Shown: positions 1 to 10,001, numbered from the stretch's first letter. The stretch: DNA of 18,220 nt from Cylindrodendrum hubeiense (GCA_014621425.1 JAANBB010000640.1:1-18220); one strand, 5' to 3'. The notes: a model not told the origin generated them from the letters alone. Program-made: numbers and translations.

Positions 1-17
1 ATGGACCCCGCCCGACG

Positions 18-862
18 ATGGACAATCCTCACGACTATCTCATCACGAGCCGTCCTCCTTCGCGGCCCATCGACCCTGACAATGCCGATAGCTGGGTTAT
101 GCTCAACCAGGGCGGCTTCGTCAAGCTCGGCAACGAGCGCATCCTACAGAAGCTAGAATCCCGCATCTCATGCGACCTCTCAGTGCCACAGGAGCTGAGG
201 GCGCGTTGCGAGTCCTTTCAGCGCAAGAGTGATAAGGGCACCCTGTTCCTAACAAACAAGAGGGTATGTTGTCAGGCTCCGTCCTCCGTCACCCTCCTAC
301 CCCCGCACCCTCCAATTGATTAACTCCCCGCCCGCAGATCGTCTACCTCCCTTCGAAACCTACTCAGGAGCCCAAATTCGAATCATTCAGTGCCCCGATC
401 CTCAAGTTCCAAGACTCTACCACCTCCTCATCTATGTGGTGGGGATGGGTCTGGAAATCAGATTGTATCCCTGTGTCTGGAGGCGGGATTCCTCCAGATA
501 TTCCTAGAATCGAGGTCAAATTTACCTTTTCAGATGGCGGCATGATTGATTTCAATGAAGCCTACATTCGACTACGAGAACGCCTATTCCAGTATCAAGA
601 AATGCGTCGTGAGATGGGCCCTGGCGTTGACGTCCCCGATGAGCCATTGCCCGCGTATGAAGCTCAGGCCAGCGAAACGGCACCGCCGGACAGTTCCCTG
701 TCGGTCATCCGGCATGACCGATCTGATAGCACCACCAGCCGGAGAGCACCAGATGAGCCTCCGCCAGACTATGATGAGGCCCAAGCTCAACAACTAAGTA
801 TCCGACTTGAGGATCACATCCGAGGAGAAATCGATAGAGGGGATCAGGATCGCGAAGATTGA
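18..862 (+). CDS. GRAM-domain, WBP2-like protein with PPxY motif
   Basis: Two exons, 18-263 and 338-862, joined in phase 0 across a 74-nt intron (GTATGT...CCCGCAG); read-through meets a stop. The product is 256 aa. Residues ~30-160 resemble the GRAM domain of the WW-domain-binding protein 2 family: a GTLFLTNKR-IVYLPSKP strand pair across the splice, then ESFSAPIL, a tryptophan-rich loop, VSGGGIPP and KFTFSDGGMIDF. The C-terminal third is polar and proline-rich, with LPAY (186-189) and PPDY (224-227). PPxY motifs bind WW domains such as those of Rsp5/NEDD4 ubiquitin ligases, so an adaptor role is inferred from the family. The N-terminal ~27 residues before the WVMLNQGGF core look like an extension. 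The ATG lies 17 nt from the window edge, so an upstream exon cannot be excluded. Lipid binding by the GRAM domain is not shown by sequence. Confidence 0.85.
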
Positions 863-1276
863 ATCTCCAACACTTGCTAATCACGCGAGTAGAGGGTGCT
901 CGTGTAACTATGGTCGTGGGCCCGGAGCCTAATCTTCGTGAAGCAATCTTCATCACATTGAAACCCCTCTACCCCTGCTTTGACCAGGGGTTCCCTCGGT
1001 CTTTCTTCATGTACTGTAACGGACGATCATTTTCTAGAACTTGGTTGATAAATTGGCGGTGGGTTGGCATTGGGCGCTCGCAAAAGGGCTTCACGACATA
1101 CATATGAGACTAGAACAAAGATTTTCATTATTACTCCAACAAAAGGGACTGCTGGGGATAATCGGCATCTCTCACGTCTTGAAGCAGAATGCGGCTGAAG
1201 TCCGGATCGGGTTCTTTTGCATCGGATTGCTTACGTAATACAAACCGGAAGACGGGAAGCACGCTCGGGTGAGTTC

Positions 1277-1287
1277 ATCACGTGCGG
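1277..1287 (+). promoter_or_regulatory. E-box (CACGTG) upstream of QCR6
   Basis: The sequence ATCACGTGCGG has the palindromic core CACGTG at 1279-1284, 168 bp before the QCR6 start codon. bHLH factors, including fungal SREBP and Cbf1 types, bind this core. Ten of 11 bases match the element upstream of ERG27 on that gene's coding strand (ATCACGTGGGG). Binding is inferred, not shown. Confidence 0.5.
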
Positions 1288-1317
1288 GAATTCGTGACCA
1301 GAACCGGCTGAGCAGGA

Positions 1318-1324
1318 CCAATCA
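1318..1324 (+). promoter_or_regulatory. CCAAT box (CCAATCA) upstream of QCR6
   Basis: CCAATCA is the preferred form bound by the HAP/CCAAT-binding complex, which controls respiratory genes in fungi. It sits on the coding strand, with the T of CCAAT 130 bp before the QCR6 start codon. Position and target gene type both fit a real site. Confidence 0.6.
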
Positions 1325-1451
1325 AAATGCCTCAATTCCGCATCAGTTTTCATTTCGTGCCTCTGGCCGAGAGCTTCCGACCTCTTACGATCAGGAACGA
1401 TACCTCAATCGAAACCACCACACGCCATTGTGAAATCTCCAGCCTGTCGCA

Positions 1452-2268
1452 ATGGGTATCTGGGACGCCTTTTCTGACATTGTCGAGGCCGTGACGCCAT
1501 GGAGCGTTGTCGAGGCCGAGGCTCCTGCCGAGGACAAGGTACGAGACACTTTTGTTTTGAGGAGCAGATTTCTTCCCGAATGACGGAAGCAATTGGCGCG
1601 CGCCTGACCCAGAGATTCTATCTTCGACGATACAATCACCATCGAGCCGTGCTGACAAATGCGATAGGAGGAGCAGCCCGAGGCCGAGAGCAAGGATGAC
1701 GACGACGAGGATGAGGAAGAAGAGGAAGAGGATGAGGACGAGATTGTCGACCCCAAGGACGTTCTCGAGGAAGGTCCGTTATCCCCTACTCCCTTGTAGA
1801 GTCCCCCGCTCTAGCCCCCGTTCCCGTCAACTTTCACGTTCCCAACAACGTTCCCGACACGAATATCTCGATCTCGACGACAACGAGTGATTTAGGCTCT
1901 TATCGCTCTGGGTTGTCGGGATACGATGTTTTGGGGTGCTCATTGGTCGAGTTTATGCTGACGAGAAGAACAACAGAGTGCCGAAACTCTGCTCAGTGCC
2001 ACCCCGCTAAGCACCACTTCGACGAGTGTGTTGAGCGTGTCCAGCAGCAGGAGGAGAATGATGGTGGCGCTAAGGAGGACTGCGTTGAGGAGTGTAAGTG
2101 TCACCCTGATATCCTATTTGCGTCGCCACCGAGTCACGATGACTACGGCAACGCTCTATCTACCGTCTATTTCTGTAGGATCGCTGAGCTAACTTGAGGG
2201 CAGTCTTCCACCTTGCTCACTGCGCCACCGCCTGCGCTGCCCCCAAGCTTTGGGCTAAGCTCAAGTAA
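1452..2268 (+). CDS. qcr6: Ubiquinol-cytochrome c reductase hinge subunit (complex III subunit 6)
   Basis: Four exons: 1452-1538, 1668-1773, 1977-2093, 2204-2268. Introns are 129, 203 and 110 nt, with CTGAC, CTGAC and CTAAC branch sites. The product is 124 aa. The N-terminus (MGIWDAFSDIVEAVTPW) is typical of fungal Qcr6. Next comes a highly acidic segment, with residues 39-54 all Asp or Glu, then the conserved C-terminal helical hairpin ending in APKLWAKLK. Cysteines 72/82 and 100/110 have twin CX9C spacing, the pattern of disulfide-bonded intermembrane-space proteins; Cys66 and Cys114 could form a further pair. In the family, Qcr6 lies on the intermembrane-space face of the bc1 complex near cytochrome c1 and assists cytochrome c docking. 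The second intron, at 203 nt, is the longest I deduce here. Splice sites were chosen to keep frame and family similarity. Confidence 0.93.
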
Positions 2269-4336
2269 ACGTCTCGACTCGACCCAACCCGATCATCCGA
2301 ATCGATGCGATCCGTACCGACGAGATGACGACGGAATGTCGAAAAGTCACCCAAATGCCGGAACGAGGCAATGGCTGCTCTAGCAACACATGGGGGTGTC
2401 CCTTGTACGATCTGCCTGTTTCTCGGATGCCGATGCTCGTCAAGAGCCTCGTCTAGGAGCGGCGGCCGTCTTTGTATCATACGCTGCAACGCCCTGAATA
2501 GATTTCTCTACCTATGCTCTGTCCCTCCTTTGGGTATACTGTTGCCACTTGTTTGACGTATTTTTATTTATTAACCCTCAGGCATTTCCCGTTGAAGGAT
2601 CATTTATTCTTGACCACATTTACCTCACTGGAATAATTGATTGACTGATATTGCCAACTTGGAATGCCGTATATTTGCAACTGTCAACATTGAACTGAGC
2701 CGATCTCCAGTTCACGGCAGAGCTAGTACTGCAATTCCGATTTCCTGGAAACCTCAAACACGAAGGGCTTTGGGCCAGGAAAATGACTTCAACGATTTAC
2801 GATATGGTTTCCAGGTTTGTTTGATCCCGCCCTGAGATGATAAGAGAAAGCTCTCTCCATGAGTTAGCCGCCCTACTTGAATCAGGGCCAAACCTGAGAC
2901 AGACCCTTCCCTGGAAGGTAAGCTGTCATGATTATTTGGAATTGTGAGCCACGCTGCAAATGATTCAAGCTCAGTTTTCAGTATTGATTCTCCATACTCG
3001 TAGCACAACGCATGCACAACTGAGGTAGCAGCCTTGGTAGAAGCCGGGGCATTGATCGGTCGGCAATGCTATGGATAACTGCTAAAGGATGCCGGAAGCA
3101 CATGCGAGCGAACATGAACGGGAAACGCAAGGAAGGTCTCAGGCTGATTCAACGTCTGACTGAGACTCATGCTCCGCATGACAATGATTACTCCATACTA
3201 TGGACCTTGTTTCAATATTAACGTTGAAGTCAGAGTTACCGAGGAACTATGTGCCTGTCGATCATTGGGATGCATGCGACCCTGGAACGGGGTGAGGCAC
3301 CTCGCTACAGTATATGGAACGTCTATGGTGTCAATGTGAAGGTTGAATCCGGCAGCAGTGCTCCGCAACAGGCGACTCAATAGCGTATGATGGACTGTCA
3401 AGCTGTGTGAGCACTGTACGCATGTACTGGGAGATATCACATTGCCAGCATATCAGACCGGAAGCGCTCCGGTATCCAGACCTGGTCGATCTCACGAGGC
3501 GATGGACACACGGCGCAGTCAGTGTCCAAGGCGGAAAACAACCCGAGGCCCACGTCTGCAGACGCAAGATTGAGCACCTCTTGAGAATTTCCCACCTTCC
3601 ATCACCTACCATTTTGACCAAACCTGCACGGTGGTTGCCGGTACCCGAAACGGGCCATTTGAATTCCAATACTCCAAGGGTTTAGATAACCCTGTGTCCG
3701 TCGGCGCCTGGCGAGTGGGCAGGACCCTGGGCGGATTAGCGGCGGGCGCGTCTAGATGGGGGCTTGGAGCCAAGGGTCCTGAAGGGACCGGATGTTGTGT
3801 GGTGAATATGTGCGGCGCAGTGTCCACAAGCAGTCAATTAGTCGGAAGACGAAGCCGGAGACACAGTGCAATGCATCTGTTTCGACACATTTCGGGGGTG
3901 AGGAATTTGTGGCATCCGATTCCAAGCGGGATCGGGCTTGGGCTGCGAAGGTCGAATGCCGTGTTGGAGCCTGGAAGGGCCAATCTGTGTACCACGTAGT
4001 AGATGGCCGTGGGGGTTAGAATCGATCTATTGACAGTTCGTCTGTAGATAGCGGCCAGAGGGACGGAGGAACGGGCATGGATGGGACGAGGGACGGCGAG
4101 CAGGACAGGGCGTGGACGGCCCATGATCATGTGAGAGCGGGCGAATCTGGACGGTGGGAAGCGAGCCGAGGCAGCCAAATCGGGCAACGAGGTCCGGTGG
4201 ATGGCACCCTAGGAGGGCGTTGGGAACCCCGCAACGGGTGAAGCGCATGAGCGAGTGCATTGGCGAGTTGACGAGAAGAGAGAAGCGAGGCAGGATTTGT
4301 GAGAGAGAGTCATGGGGTTGGCTGGTGAGTGAGTGA

Positions 4337-4377
4337 GTGTGTGTGTGTGTGTGTGCGCGCGCGCGTGTGTGTGCGTG
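4337..4377. repeat. Alternating purine-pyrimidine (GT/GC) tract, 41 bp
   Basis: Perfect alternation of purine and pyrimidine for 41 bases: GT repeats, an inner run of GC repeats, then GT again, flanked by GAGT repeats on the left. Such tracts are classic candidates for left-handed Z-DNA and are usually length-variable between strains. It lies ~1.06 kb before the transporter start codon. Confidence 0.9.
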
Positions 4378-4570
4378 AGTGTGCATGCCAGGAAGAGAAT
4401 AGTTAACACGAAGCAAAGAGGCACTCGCACTCGGTGGCGCAGAGCATATCTCTCGATGGCGATGGATCCATTGGACGGATGAATGCGAATGCCTGTTGAT
4501 GCTGCATGCCGACTTACAGCGTGCCCAACACCGATCCCCCTCCTCGTCCTTTAATACCAGGTAATTCCCA

Positions 4571-4600
4571 CCCCTCCATTTGCCTCCATTCGCCTCCATT
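4571..4600 (+). repeat. 10-bp tandem repeat (3 copies, CCTCCATT core)
   Basis: Three adjacent 10-base units sharing CCTCCATT and differing only in their first two bases (CC, TG, CG). It is part of the pyrimidine-rich tract upstream of the transporter. Confidence 0.7.
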
Positions 4601-4682
4601 CGCATCTCCAACTCGGCCCATCCAAGCCTCGTCAGCTCACTCTCCGAGTATCTGTGCTGTCGCGCTCACCACCACTCACCTT

Positions 4683-4706
4683 CACCTCCACCCTCACCTC
4701 CACCCT
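4683..4706 (+). repeat. 12-bp tandem repeat (2 copies plus a degenerate third)
   Basis: Two exact copies of CACCTCCACCCT followed by a degenerate third, within the same C/T-rich region upstream of the transporter. Such pyrimidine-rich tracts are common near fungal transcription starts. Confidence 0.7.
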
Positions 4707-4735
4707 CACTTCAGCCTCAAGGAAGCCGTCGGTAG

Positions 4736-4740
4736 CCAAT
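4736..4740 (+). promoter_or_regulatory. Candidate CCAAT box of the transporter promoter
   Basis: CCAAT on the coding strand 701 bp before the start codon, with a TATA-like TTATTTA at 4828-4834 downstream. If both are real, transcription would start near 4860-4900, giving a leader of ~550 nt. The arrangement is suggestive only. Confidence 0.3.
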
Positions 4741-5440
4741 AGCGCCCACGCACCCCTGTGGCAGGCTTACCCGCAGGCGCAGGTACAGCTTACAAGCACG
4801 GGACTGAAACGGCGAGACGGGCCACGCTTATTTAGCACCACACCACGCACGACACACGCGATCCCCTGGAGAAGGACCGCGAAGGACCGCCAAAGACAGC
4901 CAAAACCACCACGGAACCCAGCAGACTCCGGAGCCCGCGCACCGGGATTCAACGGGAGACGCACGACAGCGAAAGACAGGGCAGGGGTGAATCGCATTAA
5001 ATTCCTAGTGCATCGTTTCCCTCGCGCCGGTGCTCGTGTTGGCCGTTAGCCGTTGGCCTTGCTTTTCTCCCCCCCCCGGTTTCCGCAACCGAACGGACTC
5101 TAGGCCTGGATTCGGTTTCACGTCTTGATTCATCATTGACACGCCGTTTTCCACTCGCTTTTCTCCTTTCCACACCACCAGACAAAATCGCCCGATCCAA
5201 CTTCAACACTCTCCTTCTTCCTCCCGCCACAGCAGCAGACCGTCTCTCCGTTCTACTCATTCACTGCGCAACTCGCCAACGCTCGCAGCGCCGCATCCTG
5301 CGCGCCCTGTCCCGCTGTCCACCCCCCCGGAAATTCCATCGATCGCTCGCCCCACGCCGCGAAGCTAAGGGACCACCACTAAATCGACGCTCCACCACCC
5401 TGAACTCGAAATTGGTTCGTTCCTGTCTTCGACCAGCCGC

Positions 5441-7180
5441 ATGCCTGAAGTCGAAAAGCCTCCGGAGGAGCAGAAGCAGGATCAACAGCAGCAGCAACAG
5501 CAGGGATCGCGCCGATTCCTCGATTCCATCGCAGGCATGAGTGGAAACGCCGTCGGTGGCCGCTTCTGGCGCAAGGAGAAACTCGGCTCGGGTGACTACA
5601 CCCTCGAGGAGCGCACCACCACCGAGTCGGGCGCGGGCGATGGCGAGGGCCGTGGAAGTGGAAGTGGCAGTGTGAATGAGGGCGTCTCGACCGAGTATCG
5701 CACTTACAAGCGCCGATGGTTCGGCCTGGCCCAGCTGACGCTCATGAACATTATTGTGTCGTGGGATGTAAGTTACCTCAACCCTGCCTGACTGGGTCCT
5801 TCTATATCGACGTCCACTTTGTCCCATCTTGAATACAACAAGAGGGAAGAAACAGGATATTGATGCTAACCCTCCATAGTGGATGACCTTTGCCCCCGTT
5901 GCTTCCCACGCCGCCGAGTACTACGACGTCAACGAATCCACCATCAACTGGATCAGCACCGCCTTCTTCCTGGCCTTCGTCGCCGTCTTCCCCATCAGCA
6001 TCGCCATCCTGCACCGCGGACCTAAGCTGGCCTTCATGACCGCCGCCGTCCTGATTCTCATTGGCAACTGGATCCGGTACGCCGGCTCGACAAAGGCCTC
6101 CGGCGGCCACATCGCCTACGCCATGGCTGGTGAGATCATCATCGGCTTCGCCCAGCCCTTTATTCTCGCTGCACCCACTCGCTACTCCGATCTCTGGTTC
6201 ACAAACCGCGGCCGTGTTGCCGCGACTGCGCTCACCAGCTTGGCTAATCCATTTGGCGCTGCCTTGGGTCAGTTAATCACACCTCTCTGGGTCAGCAAGT
6301 CCAGCGACGTCTCCAACATGGTTCTCTATGTCTCCATTCTCGTAAGTTCACTTAAAGCACCCCCGCAATCGCCTCGTCTTGATGAGTTTAACCCACTGAC
6401 ACAAACCTGTAGTCGACCGTCTGCTGCGTCCCAGCTTTCTTCGTCCCGGCCAAGCCCCCAACGCCTGTCGGTCCCGCCTCCGAGACTCCCAAGCTTAGCC
6501 TCCGTGCTTCCATTGGCGTAGTCACCAGCTCCCTCGAGCTATGGCTCCTTCTCATTCCCTTCTCTATCTATGTCGGCTTCTTCAACTCCATCTCATCTCT
6601 CCTCAACCAAATGCTCAATCCCTATGGATTTTCTGATGATGAAGCCGGCATAGGAGGCGCAGTCCTTATCGTCGTTGGCCTGGTTGCCTCCGCCATCGCT
6701 TCCCCGATTATCGACCGTACGAAGTCCTTCCTCCTGGCCATCAAACTTATGGTTCCCATCATTGGCCTCTGCTACCTCATCTTCATATGGATGCCTCAGA
6801 CCCGTGATCTCGCCGGTCCCTACGTTGTCCTCGCCATCCTGGGTTCCTCCTCATTCTGTCTCGTCCCAATCGCACTCGAATACCTCATCGAACTCAGCCA
6901 CCCCCTTAGCCCTGAGGTCACCTCCACCATTGCTTGGGCCGGCGGCCAGCTCTTCGGTGCCATTTTTACCATCATCAGCGACGCCCTCGTCGCGGGACCC
7001 AACGCCAACCCCCCCAAGAACATGAAGAATGCACTCATCTTCCAGGCTGTTGTCGCCCTGGTCATCGTGCCTCTCCCCCTGTGCATTGGCCTCTTTGGTC
7101 GCGGGGACAAGATTTCCCTGCGTCGCATCCATTCTGACGAGGACGTTCGTACGCGCACTGTCGTGACGACGGAACCGTAA
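5441..7180 (+). CDS. MFS transporter, FLVCR (SLC49)-like
   Basis: Three exons: 5441-5767, 5880-6341 and 6413-7180, both joins in phase 0. Introns are 112 nt (CTAAC branch) and 71 nt (CTGAC branch). The product is 518 aa. The first ~90 residues are hydrophilic, with a run of seven Gln and a Gly/Ser-rich stretch, and are probably cytosolic. About twelve membrane segments follow: the first spans the intron-1 junction (~93-117), the second is ~133-153, and the third ends in GNWIRYAG, a feature of FLVCR-type carriers. The loop between segments 2 and 3 has HRGPK. A short loop (~280-300) separates the two halves. Animal FLVCR proteins move haem or choline; the substrate of the fungal members is not established, so none is claimed. 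The chosen ATG is the first in the leader. The gene converges on ERG27, 282 bp apart. Confidence 0.88.
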
Positions 7181-7462
7181 GCATGTGCTATTTCAGAACT
7201 ACCGAAGGGACATGCCTCGGGGCTGGTCAACCCTGGCGGTACATGATTTTAAGGGCCCGGCGTGCCCTTTCAGGAATGGAAGTAATCAATATTTAATGTC
7301 CTCTGTATATCTCCTGTTATGTTTGTATGTATGCGCGTCATTGCCCGCAAGATACCCATCAAGTCGCTCTGCCTGCTTTTTGGCTCTAAAATGTTTAATG
7401 TCCCACTCGTGAATCCTTCCGCGCGCCTACATGTCCGTTGATCCATGTACCCGCGAACTCCG

Positions 7463-9014
7463 TTAAACCCGCTTGACGCCGATAATATTCGCCCATTCAT
7501 GCCGGAGATCCTCCATCTTCTTCCAGCACTCCGCACCTAGCGCCTCGAACTCGACGAGGTCATCCTTGGTGACGTCTGGAGTGCCTAGCTTCCTCCCAAC
7601 CAACTTATTGAGGACGCCAGTGGCCGTGTCCGCCTTGGGATCTTCAACCTTGCCCTCCCAGCCCCAACCCTCGACCTCGGTCTTCTTGACACCCACCTCG
7701 AGCTTGTGGTTGGAGCTGCTGCCCCATTTGACGTACTCACCGTCGAGATCATCCAGGGCGGACTGCTCCTGCAGCACGACCCAGGCGGCCGACTTGGAGC
7801 CAGTGTACGGGTCGACAGCATGCCAGGGGGAACCTAGCCAGCGGGCTATGACAAGGGCGAGTGTGTACGCCCACATGAGGAACCAAGGGACCGGGAAAAT
7901 GGTGCTGGCGACGATGCCCGGGTGGGTGAGGTAGAACTTGGGCGGTACAGGCTTTGCCTCAGCTTCCTTGAGGTCGTCGGGCGTGAGGAAGGGAGCAGAG
8001 TAGGGTTTGGCAGATAGCATTGTAGTAGTGAGGGAGAGGACATCGGTGAGCCGCTTGGCAGACTCGTAAGGTCCTTTGCCGTTGAAGCACTGGATGTCGG
8101 AAGGATTTAACGATTCGCGGACAGCCTCAAGGCTGCTAGACCAGATAATCCGGCCGGGAGTTTCGTTCTCTGAGCGGCGATTGAGGAGAGGGAGGAGCTC
8201 GTGGGCAAGGATGTAGTGCCCAAAGACGCAAGCCGAGAAGACTTCGCCGAGGAGAGGCTTGGCAGGCTGGGGTTATTGTCAGCTTCATGGACACAATGGA
8301 CTATTACAACGAGAAAGGGTATCCTACATAGTGGTATTGGGGGTTTTCATTCAGGATGCAGGTTGGTAGGGCATTCTTGAACGTTGGCCATGACACGGAC
8401 TGCGTCAGGCCCTTTGTCAAGAAGCTCCAAATAGCCTTGGGGTAATTGCACCCAGACCATCCACCATACGCAGCATTGCACACAACGCTATCCAGCCGTG
8501 GGATGCGCACATTTCGGAGATACTCGTCGCTTAGACCCTCGGGGTTGCTCACTGGTTCGTGGACCAGGCGGGCAGCGAAGGCGTAGAGGCCGTTCACGTC
8601 ACATAGGTCTAGCTGCAGACTCAAGATATGGATACGAGCGACCGTCTCCTCCCAGTTGTATTTGTCGCCGATTCGGGATCGCAGGGCCGCCGACGTCTGG
8701 GCAGTATGTTGGGCATAGGATCGCAGGGCGCGGATCGTCTGTAGGGACTTGGACTTGGAGCGGGTGGTGGGGAGGAGGATGAGGTGGGATGTGAGGGAGC
8801 GCGTCGCGAGGAACTCGTCGATGAGGCGCTCGCCGATGCTCAGGCCAATGCCGCTGTAAAAGATAGTTCAGTATGCTGTCTCCTTGTGGGAGCTCTGCAA
8901 TTGAGCCCGCGGCTTGGGTCGGTACCTGTTGGCGCCTGTGATCAGGACAAAGAGCTGCTCCTGGGGAGGGACAGCGTCCCAGGGCGCCGGGGTCAGAGGC
9001 AATTGAGACCCCAT
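7463..9014 (-). CDS. erg27: 3-ketosteroid reductase (ergosterol C-4 demethylation)
   Basis: Three exons on the minus strand: 9014-8926, 8853-8328 and 8266-7463. Introns are 72 nt (branch ACTGAAC) and 61 nt (branch GCTGAC); read-through of the second meets a stop. The product is 472 aa. It is a short-chain dehydrogenase/reductase with a cofactor loop TGANSGIG (26-33, formed across splice 1), a CNAAYGG motif near 155-161, a serine cluster WSSS (~247-250) and catalytic YESAK (Tyr272, Lys276). A hydrophobic stretch at ~328-349 after THPG could anchor it to membrane. Erg27 reduces the 3-keto group left after C-4 decarboxylation, using NADPH, in an ER complex with Erg25, Erg26 and Erg28. The catalytic residues are intact, so it should be active. 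The upstream region has an E-box and a CCAAT box. Splice sites were chosen by frame and family fit. Confidence 0.92.
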
Positions 9015-9141
9015 CTGGTGAGATTTGACGCTTTGCTAGAGGAAAACCCGAAATATTACGGAACGGTCCAAGGATTTCCAGCTTTGGGAGGTTGTTGGAG
9101 CGTAGTTGAGGAGCTGTTTGTGATTAATGTTAGATACCGAC

Positions 9142-9146
9142 ATTGG
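9142..9146 (-). promoter_or_regulatory. CCAAT box upstream of ERG27
   Basis: ATTGG on the plus strand, so CCAAT on the ERG27 coding strand, 128 bp before its start codon. This is a potential CCAAT-binding-complex site; that complex is known to act on ergosterol genes in Aspergillus. It lies 36 bp downstream of the E-box. Confidence 0.5.
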
Positions 9147-9179
9147 GCGGACTGGTTGGGGGTTCTTGCTTCTGTCCCG

Positions 9180-9190
9180 CCCCACGTGAT
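9180..9190 (-). promoter_or_regulatory. E-box/SRE-like element upstream of ERG27
   Basis: On the ERG27 strand it reads ATCACGTGGGG, with CACGTG at 9183-9188, ~169 bp before the start codon. SREBP-type factors (SrbA in Aspergillus, Sre1 in fission yeast) bind ATCAC-containing SRE and E-box sites and control sterol genes. The match to that class is by eye. Confidence 0.5.
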
Positions 9191-10001
9191 ACCCGCTTGT
9201 CCCCCTTCCCAAGCGTCTTCCAGGGGGGACTACTTACACGGACACGACGTAGCTCCATGAGACATTTCACTACTTTAGACGAATCTGTAAATTCGGCAGT
9301 TCTAGTGTTGGCTCTTGAGCAGTCATCATCCCCATTTTAAGCATCATCCATCGGCATGTGAGATTCACAGCCGCTCGATACCCGGACTCTCAAGGCATAC
9401 TTTAATAAACATGGGTTGAAACGTATCTGAAGGAAAAGTAACTGTTCCGATCGAAAGCAGATGCCCACGAAAATTATACTCCGTAGTACAATGCCCTCCG
9501 CTGTAGCAAAGCAATTGAAATAGGACCCCTCTCGCGAATGGGAATTGAGAAAAAGAATAAGAATGCGAGTAAGATACGTATACGAATACGCAACCCTCCC
9601 CTTCAAAACAACCCTAACCCACGACATACATTACCGCGGCGCGGCTTACAAGATCCCGAGTGGTCTCATCTTGGGCCATGACAAAGTGCCGTGGGGGAAA
9701 AAAGGTTGCGTGCCTTGTTTAACATCGAATAGCAATTTCGCCGCAACAAGACAGAGGATGAAAGATGAAACAATTGGAGAATAATCATGATCATTATTTT
9801 TTGTTACATATTACAATGGCTAGAGTTAAGTCTGGGCTTCTGCAACTGCATAGCCGTAATAGCAACAAGATGCTGCATTTAAACGCAATCATCTCCCTTG
9901 CAATATACTCCATTTGAGATTTTCATCGCTTTTCTGGGTGACATTGTACCCAATAACCCGGCTAAGACTACTGTTCCTCTGTGCATTTTCGTAAACCATC
10001 A

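Larger units (their letters stand above)
863..1451. other. Intergenic: 3' region of the GRAM gene and QCR6 promoter
   Basis: 589 bp between two same-strand genes. The first part should carry the 3' UTR of the upstream gene. The last ~180 bp look like the QCR6 promoter, with an E-box at 1279-1284 and a CCAATCA box at 1318-1324. An ATG at 1327, out of frame with QCR6, lies three bases after the CCAAT box, so it is probably upstream of the transcription start. No gene is supportable here. Confidence 0.7.
2269..5440. other. 3.2 kb intergenic region, no supportable gene
   Basis: This holds the QCR6 3' region, then ~2 kb without recognisable coding signal, then the upstream region of the transporter. 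Open frames on either strand (for example 3331-3669 minus, 3631-3999 plus, 4027-4611 minus) give no recognisable domain; the longest is inflated by the GT repeat, read as His-Thr. Items noted are a 10-bp inverted repeat (2744-2753 with 2806-2815), an alternating GT/GC tract (4337-4377), short C/T-rich tandem repeats (4571-4600 and 4683-4706), a run of nine C (5069-5077) and an ATG-free leader (4509-5440). A non-coding RNA or lineage-specific gene cannot be excluded. Confidence 0.6.
4509..5440 (+). promoter_or_regulatory. ATG-free promoter/5' leader of the transporter gene
   Basis: Reading base by base, I find no ATG on the plus strand for 932 nt before the transporter start, while the minus strand of the same stretch has about a dozen. 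The stretch is rich in C and T. This one-strand absence is what a long 5' leader selected against upstream start codons would show. The transcript start is unknown, and a leader intron is possible. Confidence 0.45.
9015..10001. other. Intergenic: ERG27 promoter and SCP160 3' region
   Basis: 987 bp between two minus-strand genes. The first ~200 bp hold the ERG27 promoter elements, and no ATG occurs on the minus strand in the 126 nt directly before the ERG27 start. The AT-rich part at ~9780-10001 is the likely SCP160 3' UTR. I see no gene between; short frames at 9143-9340 and 9337-9627 have no recognisable content. Confidence 0.65.

Noticed and set aside
1327..1491. Upstream ATG before QCR6, out of frame
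   Set aside because: It sits three bases after the CCAAT box, so it is most likely upstream of the transcription start rather than a uORF.
1391..1756. Minus-strand frame with a long serine run
   Set aside because: It is the reverse strand of the Asp/Glu-rich part of QCR6; the serine run is GAC/GAG/GAT codons read backwards.
4027..4611. Minus-strand frame of 194 codons with His-Thr repeats
   Set aside because: The repeat is the GT microsatellite read as codons; no domain, and the flanks look non-coding.
6820..7230. Minus-strand frames across the transporter's last exon
   Set aside because: Antisense shadows of a membrane protein exon with clear family similarity on the plus strand.
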